Positions 1-12,639 of a stretch of DNA of 64,000 nucleotides are shown here, piece after piece; position 1 is the first letter of the stretch; each line of letters starts with the position of its first letter. The notes beneath the pieces are model-generated. The model ran no database searches. It had not been told where the DNA came from and was given only the letters and a program-made list of their open reading frames with translations. The position numbers and the translations under genes are program-made. This stretch comes from Lamellibrachia satsuma (Eukaryota; Annelida; Polychaeta; Sabellida; Siboglinidae): the NCBI GenBank assembly GCA_033239005.1, contig BSQZ01000039.1, forward strand, positions 3,907,316-3,971,315. The letters are read 5' to 3'.

Positions 1-88
1 CTGCACCTTCAATTTCTTGTGCGGCGACAATGCTTTGGCACGTAATTTCCCGCTGGTCTCCAGAAATTCTAAAAAATATTCTTTATGT

Positions 89-336
<248 letters not shown>

Positions 337-736
337 ACTGCTGATGTTTATTGGCAGAACCCTGCATTCGTTTGCTGCGACAAAACACAAAGAGTTATAA
401 TAAGTTGGTAAAGTAATTTAATAATTGTTCGAACCAGAATAAATTCAGTATATAACGCTGAGCTGAGCGGTAGTTTAATAGCTAACACAACATGCACATC
501 GCGAAACAATTACTGAATGACAGCAATTAAAAGTAGCAAAGGTGGGACAGTGATATGTCCCACCAGTTCTCACAAAGAGGCCCCAACCCCACCCCAGGGT
601 TCTGTCGCAAACTAGGCTGATAATGTAACCAACAAACATATAATACATAGTGCATGTAACTAGTGCTATGCAGTTGCAACAACCCAATTTAAACTGGCTG
701 TACCAACAACAAAAGGGGATTAAGCAAATATACATT

Positions 737-1372
737 GTAATGCCAGCCATGCTGCGTCATTAAACCCACAAGACAGCTAGGTAGTGTGCAATATTAAAAA
801 AGTTACCGTACCAAATTGTAAGCCATATTCGCAAGACAGACTGTCAAGATGAATACCAACAATGCTGCATCATTCAACCCAGAAGACGGCTAGATAGTGT
901 AGAATATTACATTTTATTATAACATATTGCAAGCCATATTGACTTGACAGAGTATCAAGATGAATGCTAGCCATGTTGCATCATTCAACCCACAAGACAG
1001 CTAGGTAGTGTGCAATATTACAACATTTTACCATACCAAATTGCAAACCATATTGGCATAACAGAGTGTCAAGATGAATACCAGCCATGCTGCATCATTC
1101 AACCCACACAACAGCTATTAATAGTGCACCATTACCAAATTTACCATAAAAAATTGTATGCCGTATTGGAATGAACAGTGTCAGGACGCATGCCAGCCAT
1201 GCTGCATCATTCAACGCATACCAAATGCAATATTGGCATGGGATATGCCAGGACGAAATCCGTCGTGCTCCGAGGAATAAAAATAATGTACCAGTATTTG
1301 GTACTAACATACAAAACGCATGAAAGGAAGTATACATGCACTGTATACGATGGATGCCAGCCATGCTGTATC
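737..1372. repeat. Degenerate tandem repeat, unit about 110-115 bp
   Basis: The phrase gccagccatgctgcatcatt recurs near 742, 855, 965, 1080, 1192 and 1354. In the first copies it is followed by an acagctaggtagtgtgcaat segment and a gccatattggca...gtgtcaagatgaat segment. There are about six diverged copies; the last spacing is longer (about 160 bp). Confidence 0.85.
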
Positions 1373-1518
1373 ATCCATCCCACACAATTCAGAGTCCAAT
1401 CAATATATATTTTATGGCCTGTTTATTTGTAGCATAGGGATACGAATGCAGCGTTTATAAGCTTTTAACTTTCACCGGCCCATTAATTGTATTTGTGCCT
1501 CACTCATTCCTATTTCCC

Positions 1519-1686
1519 TCATCTGTACTGCCCGCAGCAGCTTTGACAGGCCGACGGCGTCGCGTTGACGGCGCCAACGATGGTGTCACTATTGCCGCAC
1601 GCTTTGCAATGGCAACTCAGTGTTGGGACGGAGGTCTGACCACTGGTCAGCTGGGTGCACTGCTCCGTTAACGTTCCTTTTGCATG
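1519..1686 (-). CDS. Possible terminal exon of an unrecognised cysteine-rich protein
   Basis: A minus-strand open stretch of about 55 codons ends in a stop and is preceded by a good acceptor (pyrimidine-rich tract ending ctgtgttgcag). It encodes HAKGTLTEQCTQL, then CHCKACG, and ends ACQSCCGQYR, so cysteines are dense near the C terminus. An AATAAA signal (tttatt on the plus strand, 1422-1427) lies about 90 bases downstream, which fits a last exon. I could not connect it to an upstream exon and recognise no family. It could be a chance open frame. Confidence 0.3.
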   Translation of the reverse strand, partial: HAKGTLTEQCTQLTSGQTSVPTLSCHCKACGNSDTIVGAVNATPSACQSCCGQYR

Positions 1687-1743
1687 CTGCAACACAGTAA
1701 ACGAGAGCCAGACCCTGCATACACAGTGCAACAGTGGTGCCAT

Positions 1744-2270
1744 TACTGTGTGATAACCAAGGCAGTAAAAACTGTAGAGACACCACTCTATGACTGCTCA
1801 CACGGCCCAAAACCAGTGGTACCTTAAACATGCAAACATAACCGGTACAGAGATATTGCTCTGAGATTGCAGGTACAAAGGGCGAAAATAATGGCAAATT
1901 GTGCAAATAGAATAAGTACAATACTTACAATAACAGATAAACGACTCTGCCACTGCAACCAGGCACCAACCATTGCAATCTTAACCAGGTCAGAGACACC
2001 ACTCTGAGATTGCTGGGGCATAAAAAATAACTCGCAACAAATAAGCTTTGTGCAATTGCTGGGGCAGCAAATAAGCAGACACACCATTCTACAGAAGTCA
2101 GCACCATTAATATACAATTAACCAATTACTGACACAACATGCAGCTACCCCAATTATTACTAAATCAATGTAGCACTACCATTCTTAACAGTTTCCTTTA
2201 TGCAAATTATCAACCAAATGCAAATAAACTGTAAACATTTACAGCTTACTTATACATTATGATGGATTGA
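1744..2270. other. No gene seen; short local duplication
   Basis: The stretch between the candidate exon and the CR1 element contains two diverged copies of an agagacaccactctatgac-like phrase near 1776 and 1990. I see no supportable gene. Confidence 0.4.
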
Positions 2271-2383
2271 ACAACAGGCCACTATCAGCAGGAACAAGAT
2301 TTAACAAGATTTGTCATCCAAGCCAAAGGCTCATATGGCAAGTGGACAAGGAAGCCATTGGCTTATCGAGAATCCATCAGTAT

Positions 2384-4549
2384 TCGTCTACGTGTAACCC
2401 GCCCTCCTGAGATATGCCACTGCTAGCGGTTATACAATCCGTAGATAATTTGTTCCATTCATTTACTGTCCTATGTGAGAATGATTACTTCCTGATATCC
2501 AATTTACACTGATCCTTTACTAACTTTGCCTCATGTCCTCTAGTTCTGCTATCTTTCTTGAGAGAGAAAAACATATTTCTATCAATATTTTCATACCCAT
2601 TCAATATCTTAAAAAGTTCTGGAATAAGTTTAGTTGCTTACGATATGTTCTCCACGCTTGTATACAGTATTCTAAATGAGGTCTAACTATTGCTTTATAC
2701 AGAGGTATAATTAGTTTTTATTCTTGTAAGTTATGTTTCAATCCAAGAATTTGATTACCCTTTGAAGCTGCAATACCACACTGCTCTAAAACTTTCATAT
2801 CAGCACTTACTGTAACTCTTAAGTCCTTTTCTTTTACAGTAGTACCCAGAACGGTATCTCCCATTTTATAGTTTACATCCAAATTCCCATGTCCTGTATG
2901 TAGGCATTTACATTTCCCAAAATTGAACAACATCTGCCATTTCTCATACCATTTCACTATTCTTTCTAGACCGTTTTGTAAATGTTGTTTATCACCATCA
3001 GTGTTAACCTTTCTAAACGCTTTTGTGTCATCTGCAAATTTAAGAACGTTACTTATTACATTGTCGTCCAAGTCATTGATATATATTAAGAATAATAAAG
3101 GTCCAACTATTGATCCTTGTGGTACCCCACTCAAAATTGATTTCCAGTTTGAAACGTCTCCATGTACTACAATACGCTGTTTTCTGTCAGTCAGCCTTTG
3201 TTCTATCCAGTCAATTAAGCCATCCCCGATACCATGGGCTTTTAATTTAAGTAGTAATCTTTGATGTGGCACTTTGTCTAAAGCGTTCTGAAAATCTAAC
3301 TAGATAATATCTACTGGCGATCCCTCATCAATCCACTCAGTGATTTCTTCAAAAAAAACATAACATATTTGTTAAGCATGACCTTGCTTTTAAGAATCCA
3401 TGTTGAGATAAATTTAATAATGTATGCCTAACAAGGAAGTCCATCATATGGTATTTAATTAACCTTTCTAATAATTTACAAATCACTGGCGTTAAACTCA
3501 CTGGTCTGTCATATTCTATGTTACATGCTAGTTTTTGTTCATAGCTTCTTTTAGATTGTCTAATTTCACTCATAGCTGCGTTAAGTGCCTCTTTGTAATA
3601 TGCATAGTCTTCATCCTTTCTGGTACGCCTATAAACCCTCCACATGGTTTGTTTAAACACTATTTTTCTAATAGCTTCTTTTGACAAGTTTTTCTTTCTA
3701 GGCCGTTTTCCTTGTTTTTTAAGGGAACAAATTTATCGGAACAATTTCATATTTTAGAATATTCCAACATTCAATTGCGGTCTTATTCATCAGCATGTTA
3801 TTCCAATCTCGCTTTGCTAAGTATTTTCTTATTTTCTTTATAGTTACCTTTGTGGAAGTTTCTCCTATACGTTTTTTATTTTTACTTTCTGATTGTACAT
3901 TGATGTCAAAATTAATTTGATTGTGGCCACCGTTACCCAATGGTTCATGTATTTTTACATTGTCCACTAATTCTTTTTTGATGACAAAACTGTATCTAAT
4001 ACCCTGGTTGGTTCTAGCACGTGCTGAGTAAGGAAGCTCTCCTGAATTAAAAATAGAAATTGTTGGTCCTCACCCCCTGTACTCTCTAGAGATTTCCATT
4101 GTATGTGTCCATGGTTAAAATCTCCCATTATGATACATTCCCCTTTACTAACTTCCTTTTTAGCATTTTGTATTTTTTGTGTTATCCTCTTCGTTTATGT
4201 TTGGACTTCGGTAAAGTAATCCAATAGTTAATTTTGAATTTCCTGAAACTATTTTGCACCAAACAGCTTCATCGCAATCTGCTTCCCTTTCTAATTTTAT
4301 TTCGTAAGCCTGAATAGATTCTTTAACATATACAATAACTCCCCCTCCCCTTCTTCCTATTCGATCTCTCCTAAATATGACGTATTCTGTCAATCCTAAT
4401 TCAGCATCTGTTATGTCTGTGTTGGCCCATGATTCGGTTATACCTGTTATGTGAGGGTCAATATCTTCTACCATAATGTTTAATTCGTTTTCCTTATTTA
4501 CCATTCTCCTAGCATTTAAACACACGCATCTATAACCTGCTTCAAGCAT
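2384..4549 (-). pseudogene. CR1 ORF2 remnant: endonuclease and reverse transcriptase
   Basis: The endonuclease begins near 4549 with CLNARRMVNKENELNIM, followed by ITESWAN and FRRDRIGRRGGGVIVYVKES, which fit APE-type LINE endonucleases. A later block near 3967 (KIHEPLGNGGHNQINFDI) carries the end of that domain with the expected H near a degenerate SDH motif. Reverse transcriptase follows: KLLERLIKYHMMDFL near 3480, then SGVPQGSIVGPLLFLIYIND and the catalytic-type FADD box near 3040. The final block at 2390-2700 reads PLYKAIVRPHLEYCIQAWR-like and then VNEWNKLSTDCITAS. At least five frame breaks or in-frame stops separate the blocks, so it cannot make one protein. Confidence 0.85.
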
Positions 4550-4629
4550 GTTTTTCGGACATTTTGTTATAGGTTTGTCTGCACTAGCGGCCTCTTGTCA
4601 CCCATGCCACTGTCTACTGCTGTTGTGAA

Positions 4630-6032
<1,403 letters not shown>

Positions 6033-6379
6033 CACAGAATTTAGTCTTAATTTGATTGCTACGTTAGCTTTGAATAAGGCTGTTTTTGTGTTTAAAAGAA
6101 CACTTTAGGCTAATATACTTGCTAACTATGTCTTTTCTACTAAGCTCGCATGAGCAAAGAAAAGGCCTGCCACCTAGCGAATACGGAGAACACCATGTAA
6201 ACAAAACAACGAAGTCACTGTACGTTCTACGTCGTGTGTACACGATTATATTGCAGCTTAGTTGCGTCACTTTCCGATAGTGGTCGCTATTTGTTTTATC
6301 GAGCGAAAACGGTAGATGGCGCGAGTGAGACTGAGCCGGCACAAACTCCCCACCACTGGCGCCACTAACCATTTCACCA

Positions 6380-6824
6380 CTGCCACAACTTACAATTGAT
6401 GTGTAGATTCTTGTTTTTTTTTCAAGAAATCCACCAGTTTCAATTGCATATAATTGTGGATAGTGTATGTCTTGTCAATGTCTAGAAACACAACAACATT
6501 CCTTTTTGTTTGAACCTATGTTACGCTACTCAATTGCCTGTTGCAATGACGTAACAAGTCGTAAAAACAATGACGTTGCCATGCCAACCATTTTTTTTTA
6601 CCACTTCGGAAGTATTTATTTTGAATTTATAATCCATTTCACACTCTCCGACAGTGGTGCCACTCAGCGTATCACCATAGCAACAACTTGATGTTTGTTT
6701 TCCTATGGCTGCTAGTGTTTTTTTTTGGATTGGCGTTCTTCTTGGAATAGCATTTGCACGAACAGTCAACCAACAGTGCTGGTAACGTCTGATATAATTC
6801 AACTCGATTTCCATCTCATCGACC
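6380..6824. other. No gene seen
   Basis: The only notable feature of this stretch is a loosely repeated accactggcgccactaacca / cagtggtgccactcagcgta phrase (6350 and 6652), which may be part of the CR1 5' region duplicated by a second insertion. Nothing codes convincingly. Confidence 0.35.
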
Positions 6825-7000
6825 AAATGTTTGCCATCTAGACACATTAGTCAAATGATCTGAAAAATGGCAGATGTTTTTCAATTTTGTGAAATGTAAA
6901 TGCCTACCCGCGGAACATGAGAATATGGGTATAAAATATAAGATGGGAGATACTGTTCCACTTGCTATCATAAAAAAACGACAAACCGTTGTATGAAAAT
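6825..7000 (+). mobile_element. CR1 reverse transcriptase fragment
   Basis: The plus strand reads SEKWQMFFNFVKCKCLPAEH and then KYKMGDTVP. These blocks match the minus-strand RT of the larger element in this window (YEKWQMLFNFGKCKCLHTGH and NYKMGDTVLG), so this is a second, short copy of the same family in opposite orientation. Confidence 0.75.
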
Positions 7001-7196
7001 TATAACGCATTTAGCACTACGTATACGTCAGTGCACAGTTTCGTACCCACAAGCCAAACCAGAAACACCGGAATGCATAATAAACCAAAACTAAAGTTGC
7101 TTTTGAGAACGAATTATTAATGTAGTGATATTTCAGTATATTAGACAATACGAATTGTTAATCAATATGTTCTTGTGTTTTCTGTCAACCATCAAC

Positions 7197-7202
7197 TTTA
7201 AT
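7197..7202 (-). promoter_or_regulatory. Possible poly(A) signal (ATTAAA) of the cysteine-rich peptide gene
   Basis: Minus-strand ATTAAA, about 165 bases downstream of the stop of the small peptide gene. This is a common variant of AATAAA, and no canonical signal is closer. Confidence 0.35.
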
Positions 7203-7365
7203 GTTCTACGTCTCCGTAGTGATGTCGTTCTGATGAGTGACCACAAACAACGACGCACGATTTTACGGTGCGACAATACGCATCCGTGCCATACGACTTC
7301 GTCGGCACCTATACCCTACAGCTTAATCGGCAAGTCTACTCGCACCTCAACTGAATGTCTTGCCC

Positions 7366-8142
7366 TTAATCGGCACGTTTAATAGTGTTGCCTTTACCGA
7401 GCCTCTTGGTGCATCGATTAAGGCATTCGTTCACTTGTCGACGGCACATGTCGTGTTTGAATCCATTCTTGTCGAAAGGGCAATTGAAGCAAGCCCAGAA
7501 ATCATTCAAACACCTTCGATTGCACTTGGCGTGCCGAGCAGACACTTTGTCGCAGGAACAGAACGGAACGTCCAACAGTAAGGCGCACAGGATAAATATC
7601 TGCAACAGATTGTGTTGTGTCAGTGGTGGCGATGGATGTGCCAGACGACTCTATGAAAAGTTCCGGAAGAGAACATTATACATGCGCGTGCGTGCACGCG
7701 TTTTCATTGTCCATGTATTTTTCAAATTAGTATTCAAAACACTGCTTCAACCACTAAACGCTGGAACTAATCTGAAGTATTCAAGGATAGTTATAGAGGT
7801 GTGCGGATTCCTATACCTTACCTAGTTAGGCTGTTGCATAGTCTGACAAATAGCCTATTGAATGGTGTGTCAATTAAATCATTCAAAATAAACATAACAT
7901 CCTAATTACATATTATCAACGTCATCGATGAAAGTGTCCTATGTAACTACCTACATATAAGAACGTATATAGACTATGTTGCTGTCTAGGTGTTTCAACA
8001 AGATACTGAAAAGTACAAGAATTACAGTTATGCACTACATCTAAATCAACTTTGTTAGCTACGCCTAGTAAGACTATCGCCAACGACACGCAAAATGCAC
8101 GTATATTAAAAATACGTTGATACTTACGATGCGATATTTCAT
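7366..8142 (-). CDS. Small secreted cysteine-rich peptide, two exons (family unrecognised)
   Basis: Exon 1 is 8128-8142 (ATG AAA TAT CGC ATC, donor gtaagtat). Exon 2 is 7366-7599 (acceptor ctgttgcag, stop at 7366-7368). The join is phase 0 and gives 82 residues. The start MKYRIIFILCALLLDVPF is a typical hydrophobic signal peptide, with cleavage likely near the FCSC region. The mature part is basic and holds spaced cysteines: KCNRRCLNDFWACFNCP, then MCRRQVNECLNRC. The signal sequence is split by the intron after five codons. A TATA box lies upstream and a variant poly(A) signal downstream, so the gene looks intact. Small secreted cysteine-rich peptides include antimicrobial, hormone-like and venom-type molecules. 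I do not recognise this spacing and assign no function. A diverged copy of exon 1 lies 2 kb to the right. Confidence 0.7.
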
Positions 8143-8232
8143 TTTCTTAATCCTTCATTCGGTTGTACAGTGTACCGGGTCAGCGCAATATGTACATGCA
8201 TTCATGTCTTGCGGCACTGCAATCGCCACTGG

Positions 8233-8240
8233 CTTTTATA
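8233..8240 (-). promoter_or_regulatory. TATA box of the cysteine-rich peptide gene
   Basis: Minus-strand TATAAAAG lies about 90 bases upstream of the ATG at 8142. A start site 25-30 bases further on would give a 5' UTR of roughly 60 bases. Confidence 0.6.
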
Positions 8241-8410
8241 GCATATAGGAGTGAATAGTCTATTCAGGGCAGAATACGTGAGCAAATAAGCGCAGTTTGG
8301 CGGATATTTGTACTACCGCCAAGTGTGAAGCTGCATCTCAAAGCTGTTTACACATGGGTGAGCGCTCGTGTGCTTGCGTGCGTGCGTGCGTGCGTGCGTG
8401 TGTGTGAATA

Positions 8411-8560
8411 GTGTATGTATGTATGCATGTATGTATGTATGTGTGTGTATGTATGTATGTATGTATGTATGTATGTATGTATGTATGTATGTATGTATGT
8501 ATGTATGTATGTATGTATGTATGTATGTATGTATGTATGTATGTATGTATAGATGCATGT
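8411..8560. repeat. (ATGT)n microsatellite with flanking (GTGC)n
   Basis: About 150 bases of ATGT repeats are preceded by gtgcgtgcgtgc at 8377-8400. The YIHTYIHT and MYVCMYVC frames over it are artefacts. Confidence 0.95.
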
Positions 8561-8861
8561 ATGTGTAAGGGAGCAGGTTTGGTCGCCAACGCATAATATA
8601 TAGAGTTTAGTTGTAGCTGTTGACATTCTTGGATTGCTGTACGACAAACTACAGTGGAAGTATTTGCCGAGAACGTTGAACAGTCCAGTGTTATGGAGAT
8701 GTCACTGCAACCGTGTAGACATGGACACTCTGATGTGTAAAGAATGAACATGTACACGTGTGTTATGCATTGTTGTGTGTCATGTGTATGGCTAAACTGT
8801 CATTTCTTACGCTATTATAACTGGTTCACTGTGTAACAACTGCCATGGTACAGCTGCCAAG

Positions 8862-9320
8862 GCTGAAGCATCTCCCAGGGCAGCAGAAAAAGGCACACAA
8901 GTTGTGTATGTGTCGAGGGAGAGGAAGCTGTCAAAGCCCCGAGGTTGCCCGCGAGAAAACCATGATGTGGATGTTACAGACTGGCTGGAAGACATTGGGG
9001 CCAGGAAAATGTCACCCGGAGAGATGTTTGACTTCATCATGGAGCATCTGGTTGGTGAAGCTAAATCCGCGATGAGGCTTCGCTTCCGGGGAAAGCGTGA
9101 TGCAATGACATTGCTGGATGTCACAGAAGAGTCTTGTGGAACGGTGGACTCAACAACAAACCCGAAGAAAAATTCATCAGGCGGTATCAGCGAGAGACTG
9201 AATCTTTTGAGGATTACTCTTTAGCTTTAGTCAGGATCGTTGACCGGATTGTACAGAGGGATCGGCCGCGGCTATCAACTGGACACTGGTCAGACGATCA
9301 AGTTTGTTTGTTTGGCCATT
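8862..9320 (+). pseudogene. Gag-like remnant of a retroelement
   Basis: One frame reads VYVSRERKLSKPRGCP, then DVTDWLEDIGARKMS, FDFIMEHLVGEAKSAMRLRF and AMTLLDV. After a frameshift near 9130 a second frame continues with FIRRYQRETESFEDYSLALV and DRIVQRDRP. The order (WLED, then HLxGEAK, then F..R.Q...E....YS..L) resembles capsid-like gag domains of Ty3/Gypsy-type elements in invertebrates. No protease or polymerase follows, so this is an isolated, broken fragment. Confidence 0.5.
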
Positions 9321-9618
9321 CAACGTCTCCGGCTTCCAGTCACGGCGCTGAAGTGTGTGAATATTGTCTGAGTGCTATCTGGCGACAGCTGTGTGATCAC
9401 GTCAGCGTAACTGGTGCAGAATAGCAAATACTACAGGCCTAGCGAGAAACAAATAAGAATACATGTTATTTATCTTGCTGGTATTCTTGGAATATTTCCG
9501 CCGACTCACTCGGTCTTCGTCGGTGCACCGACTATTCGGACGGATATTGCCAGCGAGTTTCGTGAAAGGTAAATATGGGCCTATATAAATAGTGCAACAG
9601 TCCAAGCATCCGGAACGT

Positions 9619-9812
9619 CTATCCATTCAAGAAACAAATAAGAATTTCAAGATAAACTGCCATAACGACCCCCGCATCCCGCATTGCTTCCGGTGATACA
9701 GCTTCTAGGTAGGCTGTGAGTTTGTGTTGGAGCAGTGACAACTTGTTAGATTCCGCAGCCAGGTCACCAACAACAACCATTAAATTTTGTTTCTTTCCAA
9801 TCGATATGTTTT
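9619..9812 (-). CDS. Unrecognised short open reading frame, possible terminal exon
   Basis: A minus-strand acceptor (tacttttaacacag) leads into an open frame of about 64 codons ending at 9619. It contains MVVVGDLAAESNKLSLLQHK and then YLEAVSPEAMRDAGVV. The composition is protein-like and amphipathic, with few low-complexity residues. No partner exon or family was recognised. It may belong to a decayed transposon, or be chance. Confidence 0.25.
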
Positions 9813-9884
9813 CTGTGTTAAAAGTAAAAAAGATACAGATAAGTTCTTAAACAGCGCTGCATCAGATTCGTTAAAAACGCGCTG

Positions 9885-10060
9885 CCTTTCACCATTGGCA
9901 GACCTGATCATTCGAACATAAACGCGACTTCTATGGGAAGCGTTCAGCAACGCCACAATTACTGCGCGAAGGCTACTCATTAATTTATATGCACCACTGT
10001 CTACAGCCAGATACTCATTTATTCAGTAAGTTGAACTGGCACAACGCGGAGTGAAAGCTT
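9885..10060. repeat. Dispersed repeat, copy 1 (relative at 36.4 kb)
   Basis: The order gggaagcgttcagcaacgcc, acaattactgcgcgaaggct, catttattcagtaagttgaac is matched at 36460-36580 by gggaagctttcagccacgct, gcaattactgcggtaaaacc, catttatacagctgagagttcaac. This is a dispersed, SINE-like family. A gattcgtacccgggtcc phrase just to the right resembles a tRNA B box but is not convincing. Confidence 0.55.
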
Positions 10061-10199
10061 CGGAACGGCAGCGTGAGGATTCGTACCCGGGTCCTGTGGA
10101 ATAAGGGTCCGATGTAAGGACTGTCACACAATTGTGTCGTTTCGATGTCATACATTTAGATAACGCCAGCGCTCTTATGAACATTACTGTGATACTTGA

Positions 10200-10290
10200 T
10201 TGCGATATGATGTTTCATTGTCTTTTTCTGTCATTCAGTTGAACAATACGCCGGGTAAGACGTACGTGCATTCGTGTCATCTGATCATCC
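10200..10290 (-). pseudogene. Diverged copy of the cysteine-rich peptide gene's exon 1
   Basis: The minus strand here reads gacacgaatgcacgtacgtc, then acccgg, a caactgaatga phrase, ATGAAA and finally atcaagtatc. The functional gene at 8.13-8.21 kb has gacatgaatgcatgtaca, acccgg, caaccgaatga, ATGAAA and gtaagtatc in the same order. The copy has a 3-base insertion after ATGAAA and has lost the GT of the donor. No exon 2 counterpart is visible to its left. Confidence 0.5.
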
Positions 10291-10299
10291 GACAAATCC

Positions 10300-11045
10300 T
10301 TCCCAACGGTTTTCTGGGCATTTGGAATAAAACAAACGACCTTATTCTCAAGAACTATATAATTACACACGTCTATATTTAAATTTATTATAATATTATG
10401 TGCTACAGTCATGATAATAATGATAATAATGGTGGTGGTGGTGGTGGTGGTGACTCACTGTTACTGAATACAGTTTCGTTATCTTTGGTAAAGGTAATCA
10501 CGACATAATCAGATAATAATTTCATCAACAATAATTTCACCATCATTATGTTGGGGCCGTGCCAGGTCAAGCGATGGTATGCCGCTTCGTGTCAAGTGGT
10601 AGTGTTCTAATATGTCTTTGTCTGTTCAAACATGTTTTCATAACCACAATTCAAATATATTTAGACCGTTATTTGCTTAAGAATATTGACCCTGCTGACC
10701 AGCATGCAATATTATAATTATATAATATATATATATATATATATATATTATAATAGTTATTACAGTTGCAACAAACATCATGCTCCAATACAATTGTAAC
10801 AACTTGCCCCAAACACCATTTTTGCAATTGAACGCATGTGGACGATAACAAGTGCTGAATTTCAGTTTAACTTCTACTTGGCATAACCCCTCATACTACA
10901 TAGTAGGCCCTATAGATGTTACAAGTTTCATTAAAGAAATATAAAAACTGGCTGCGTGAGATCATATTATTACGTGTAAAAACGTTTTAGGTGGTTAAAA
11001 CCTCATTTTATCAACACCTCGTTAATTTCATCTTCTTAACTCCCG
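10300..11045. other. No gene seen; short microsatellites
   Basis: This stretch contains a (GTG)n run at 10430-10452 and a short (AT)n at 10722-10750. Otherwise it is AT-rich with no coding support. Confidence 0.5.
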
Positions 11046-11556
11046 ATTTTTGGACAGTATGTCCACTACTGTCGACGGTGACTCCATATAATATATAATA
11101 ATGGATTTTTGGACAGTGTGTCCACTACTGTCGATGGTGACTCCATATAATATACAATAATGGATTTTTGGACAGTGTGTCCACTACTGTCGATGGTGAC
11201 TCCATATAATAATGGATTTTTGGACAGTGTGTCCACTACTGTCGATGGTGACTCCATATAATATATAATAATGGATTTTTGGACAGTGTGTCCACTACTG
11301 TCGATGGTGACTCCATATAATACATAATAATGGATTTTTGGACAATATGTCCACTACTGTCGATGGTGACTCCATATAATATATAATAATGGACTTTTGG
11401 ATAGTGTGTCCACTACTGTCGATGGTGACTCCATATAATATATAATAATGGATTTTTGGACAGTGTGTCCACTACTGTCGATGGTGACTCCATATAATAT
11501 ATAATAATAGATTTTTGGACAGTGTGTCCACTACTGTCGATGGTGACTCCACATAA
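11046..11556. repeat. Minisatellite, about 60 bp unit, nine copies
   Basis: Nine copies of a unit containing ggacagtgtgtcc, actactgtcgatggtgactcc and atataatatataataatgga. One unit is shortened to about 51 bp. Copies are nearly identical, so the array is young. ggacagtgtgtcc is itself a short inverted repeat. Confidence 0.95.
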
Positions 11557-11663
11557 TAACACCTGTATTACGCTTTGCAGTCATAAAGGCTGAATCAATC
11601 GTACATGTGTAGGCGTACATGTGAAATATATACATTAAAGGGATAAAAAATAAAAGTTACACA

Positions 11664-11749
<86 letters not shown>

Positions 11750-11987
11750 GAAATATATACATTAAAGGGATAAAAAATAAAAGGAAAATAATTAATGGAG
11801 CATTAAATTACACACACACACACGCGCACACACGCACACACGCACATACGCACACACGCACACACACACACGCACACACGCACACACACACGCACACACG
11901 CACACACGCGCGCGCACGCGCACGCACGAACGCACGCACGCACACACGCACACACGCACACATGCACACACGCACACACGCTCACGC

Positions 11988-12020
<33 letters not shown>
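11664..12020. repeat. (CA)n and (CACG)n microsatellites, duplicated flank
   Basis: Two CA-rich tracts (11664-11746 and 11808-12020, the second with many CG steps) are each preceded by the same gaaatatatacattaaagg / gataaaaaataaaag text. The whole unit has therefore been tandemly duplicated. Confidence 0.9.
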
Positions 12021-12254
12021 TATAATATAAAATATAGTATAAATCAGTAATAAATAATGAACAATAAATTGCATGTAACTAAATATAATATAAATTTGTG
12101 TTAAATTAGGAGCATTGAATTGCATATAAATAAGTGAAAAATTAGAGTATTAAATGTAGGGCATTGAATTGCATGCACACAAGTAAATAAAATAAAAATT
12201 AGATTTTGTGTTAATTACAAGTAAAGAACAGACGATTATAAAATAAAGTCGTCA

Positions 12255-12480
12255 TTCTACATCATTCTATGGCAAGTAGTTCAAAACTTAAATTTTCAAG
12301 GCGTTGGGCGGCCATCTTGAATTTGACATGACCTTGACCTGAAATTCAAAAAATAACATCAAAAATGGATTCTACATACCCGAAAACTCCTAAAAAGACG
12401 TATTATACATCATTTTAAGGCAAGTGGTTCGAAAGTTAATTTTCCAGACGGCGTCTGGCGGCCATCTTGGATTTATGCAG
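12255..12480. repeat. Pair of GGCGGCCATCTTG repeats
   Basis: Two diverged tandem copies: catcattctatggcaagtag...ggcggccatcttgaattt and catcattttaaggcaagtgg...ggcggccatcttggattt. This is probably a common dispersed invertebrate repeat. It is not coding. Confidence 0.6.
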
Positions 12481-12639
12481 ATTACGAGATTTGCCCATAC
12501 TTGCCATTTGGGCAACCAAGCTGAATTTGTTCTAGGACCCCATTAGATTACAAATCAACAATAAAAATTCATAGGAAAGAATATTTCTAGGTTGGTGTAT
12601 TGAACACATAGGAATGTCAAATCCTATTAGGTCTACTGC

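Noticed and set aside
10070..10110. tRNA-like B-box phrase (gattcgtacccgggtcc)
   Set aside because: No A box or cloverleaf could be built around it; more likely part of a SINE-like repeat.
11664..12020. CRISPR-like regular repeats
   Set aside because: Simple CA/CG microsatellites in a eukaryotic genome; no spacer structure.
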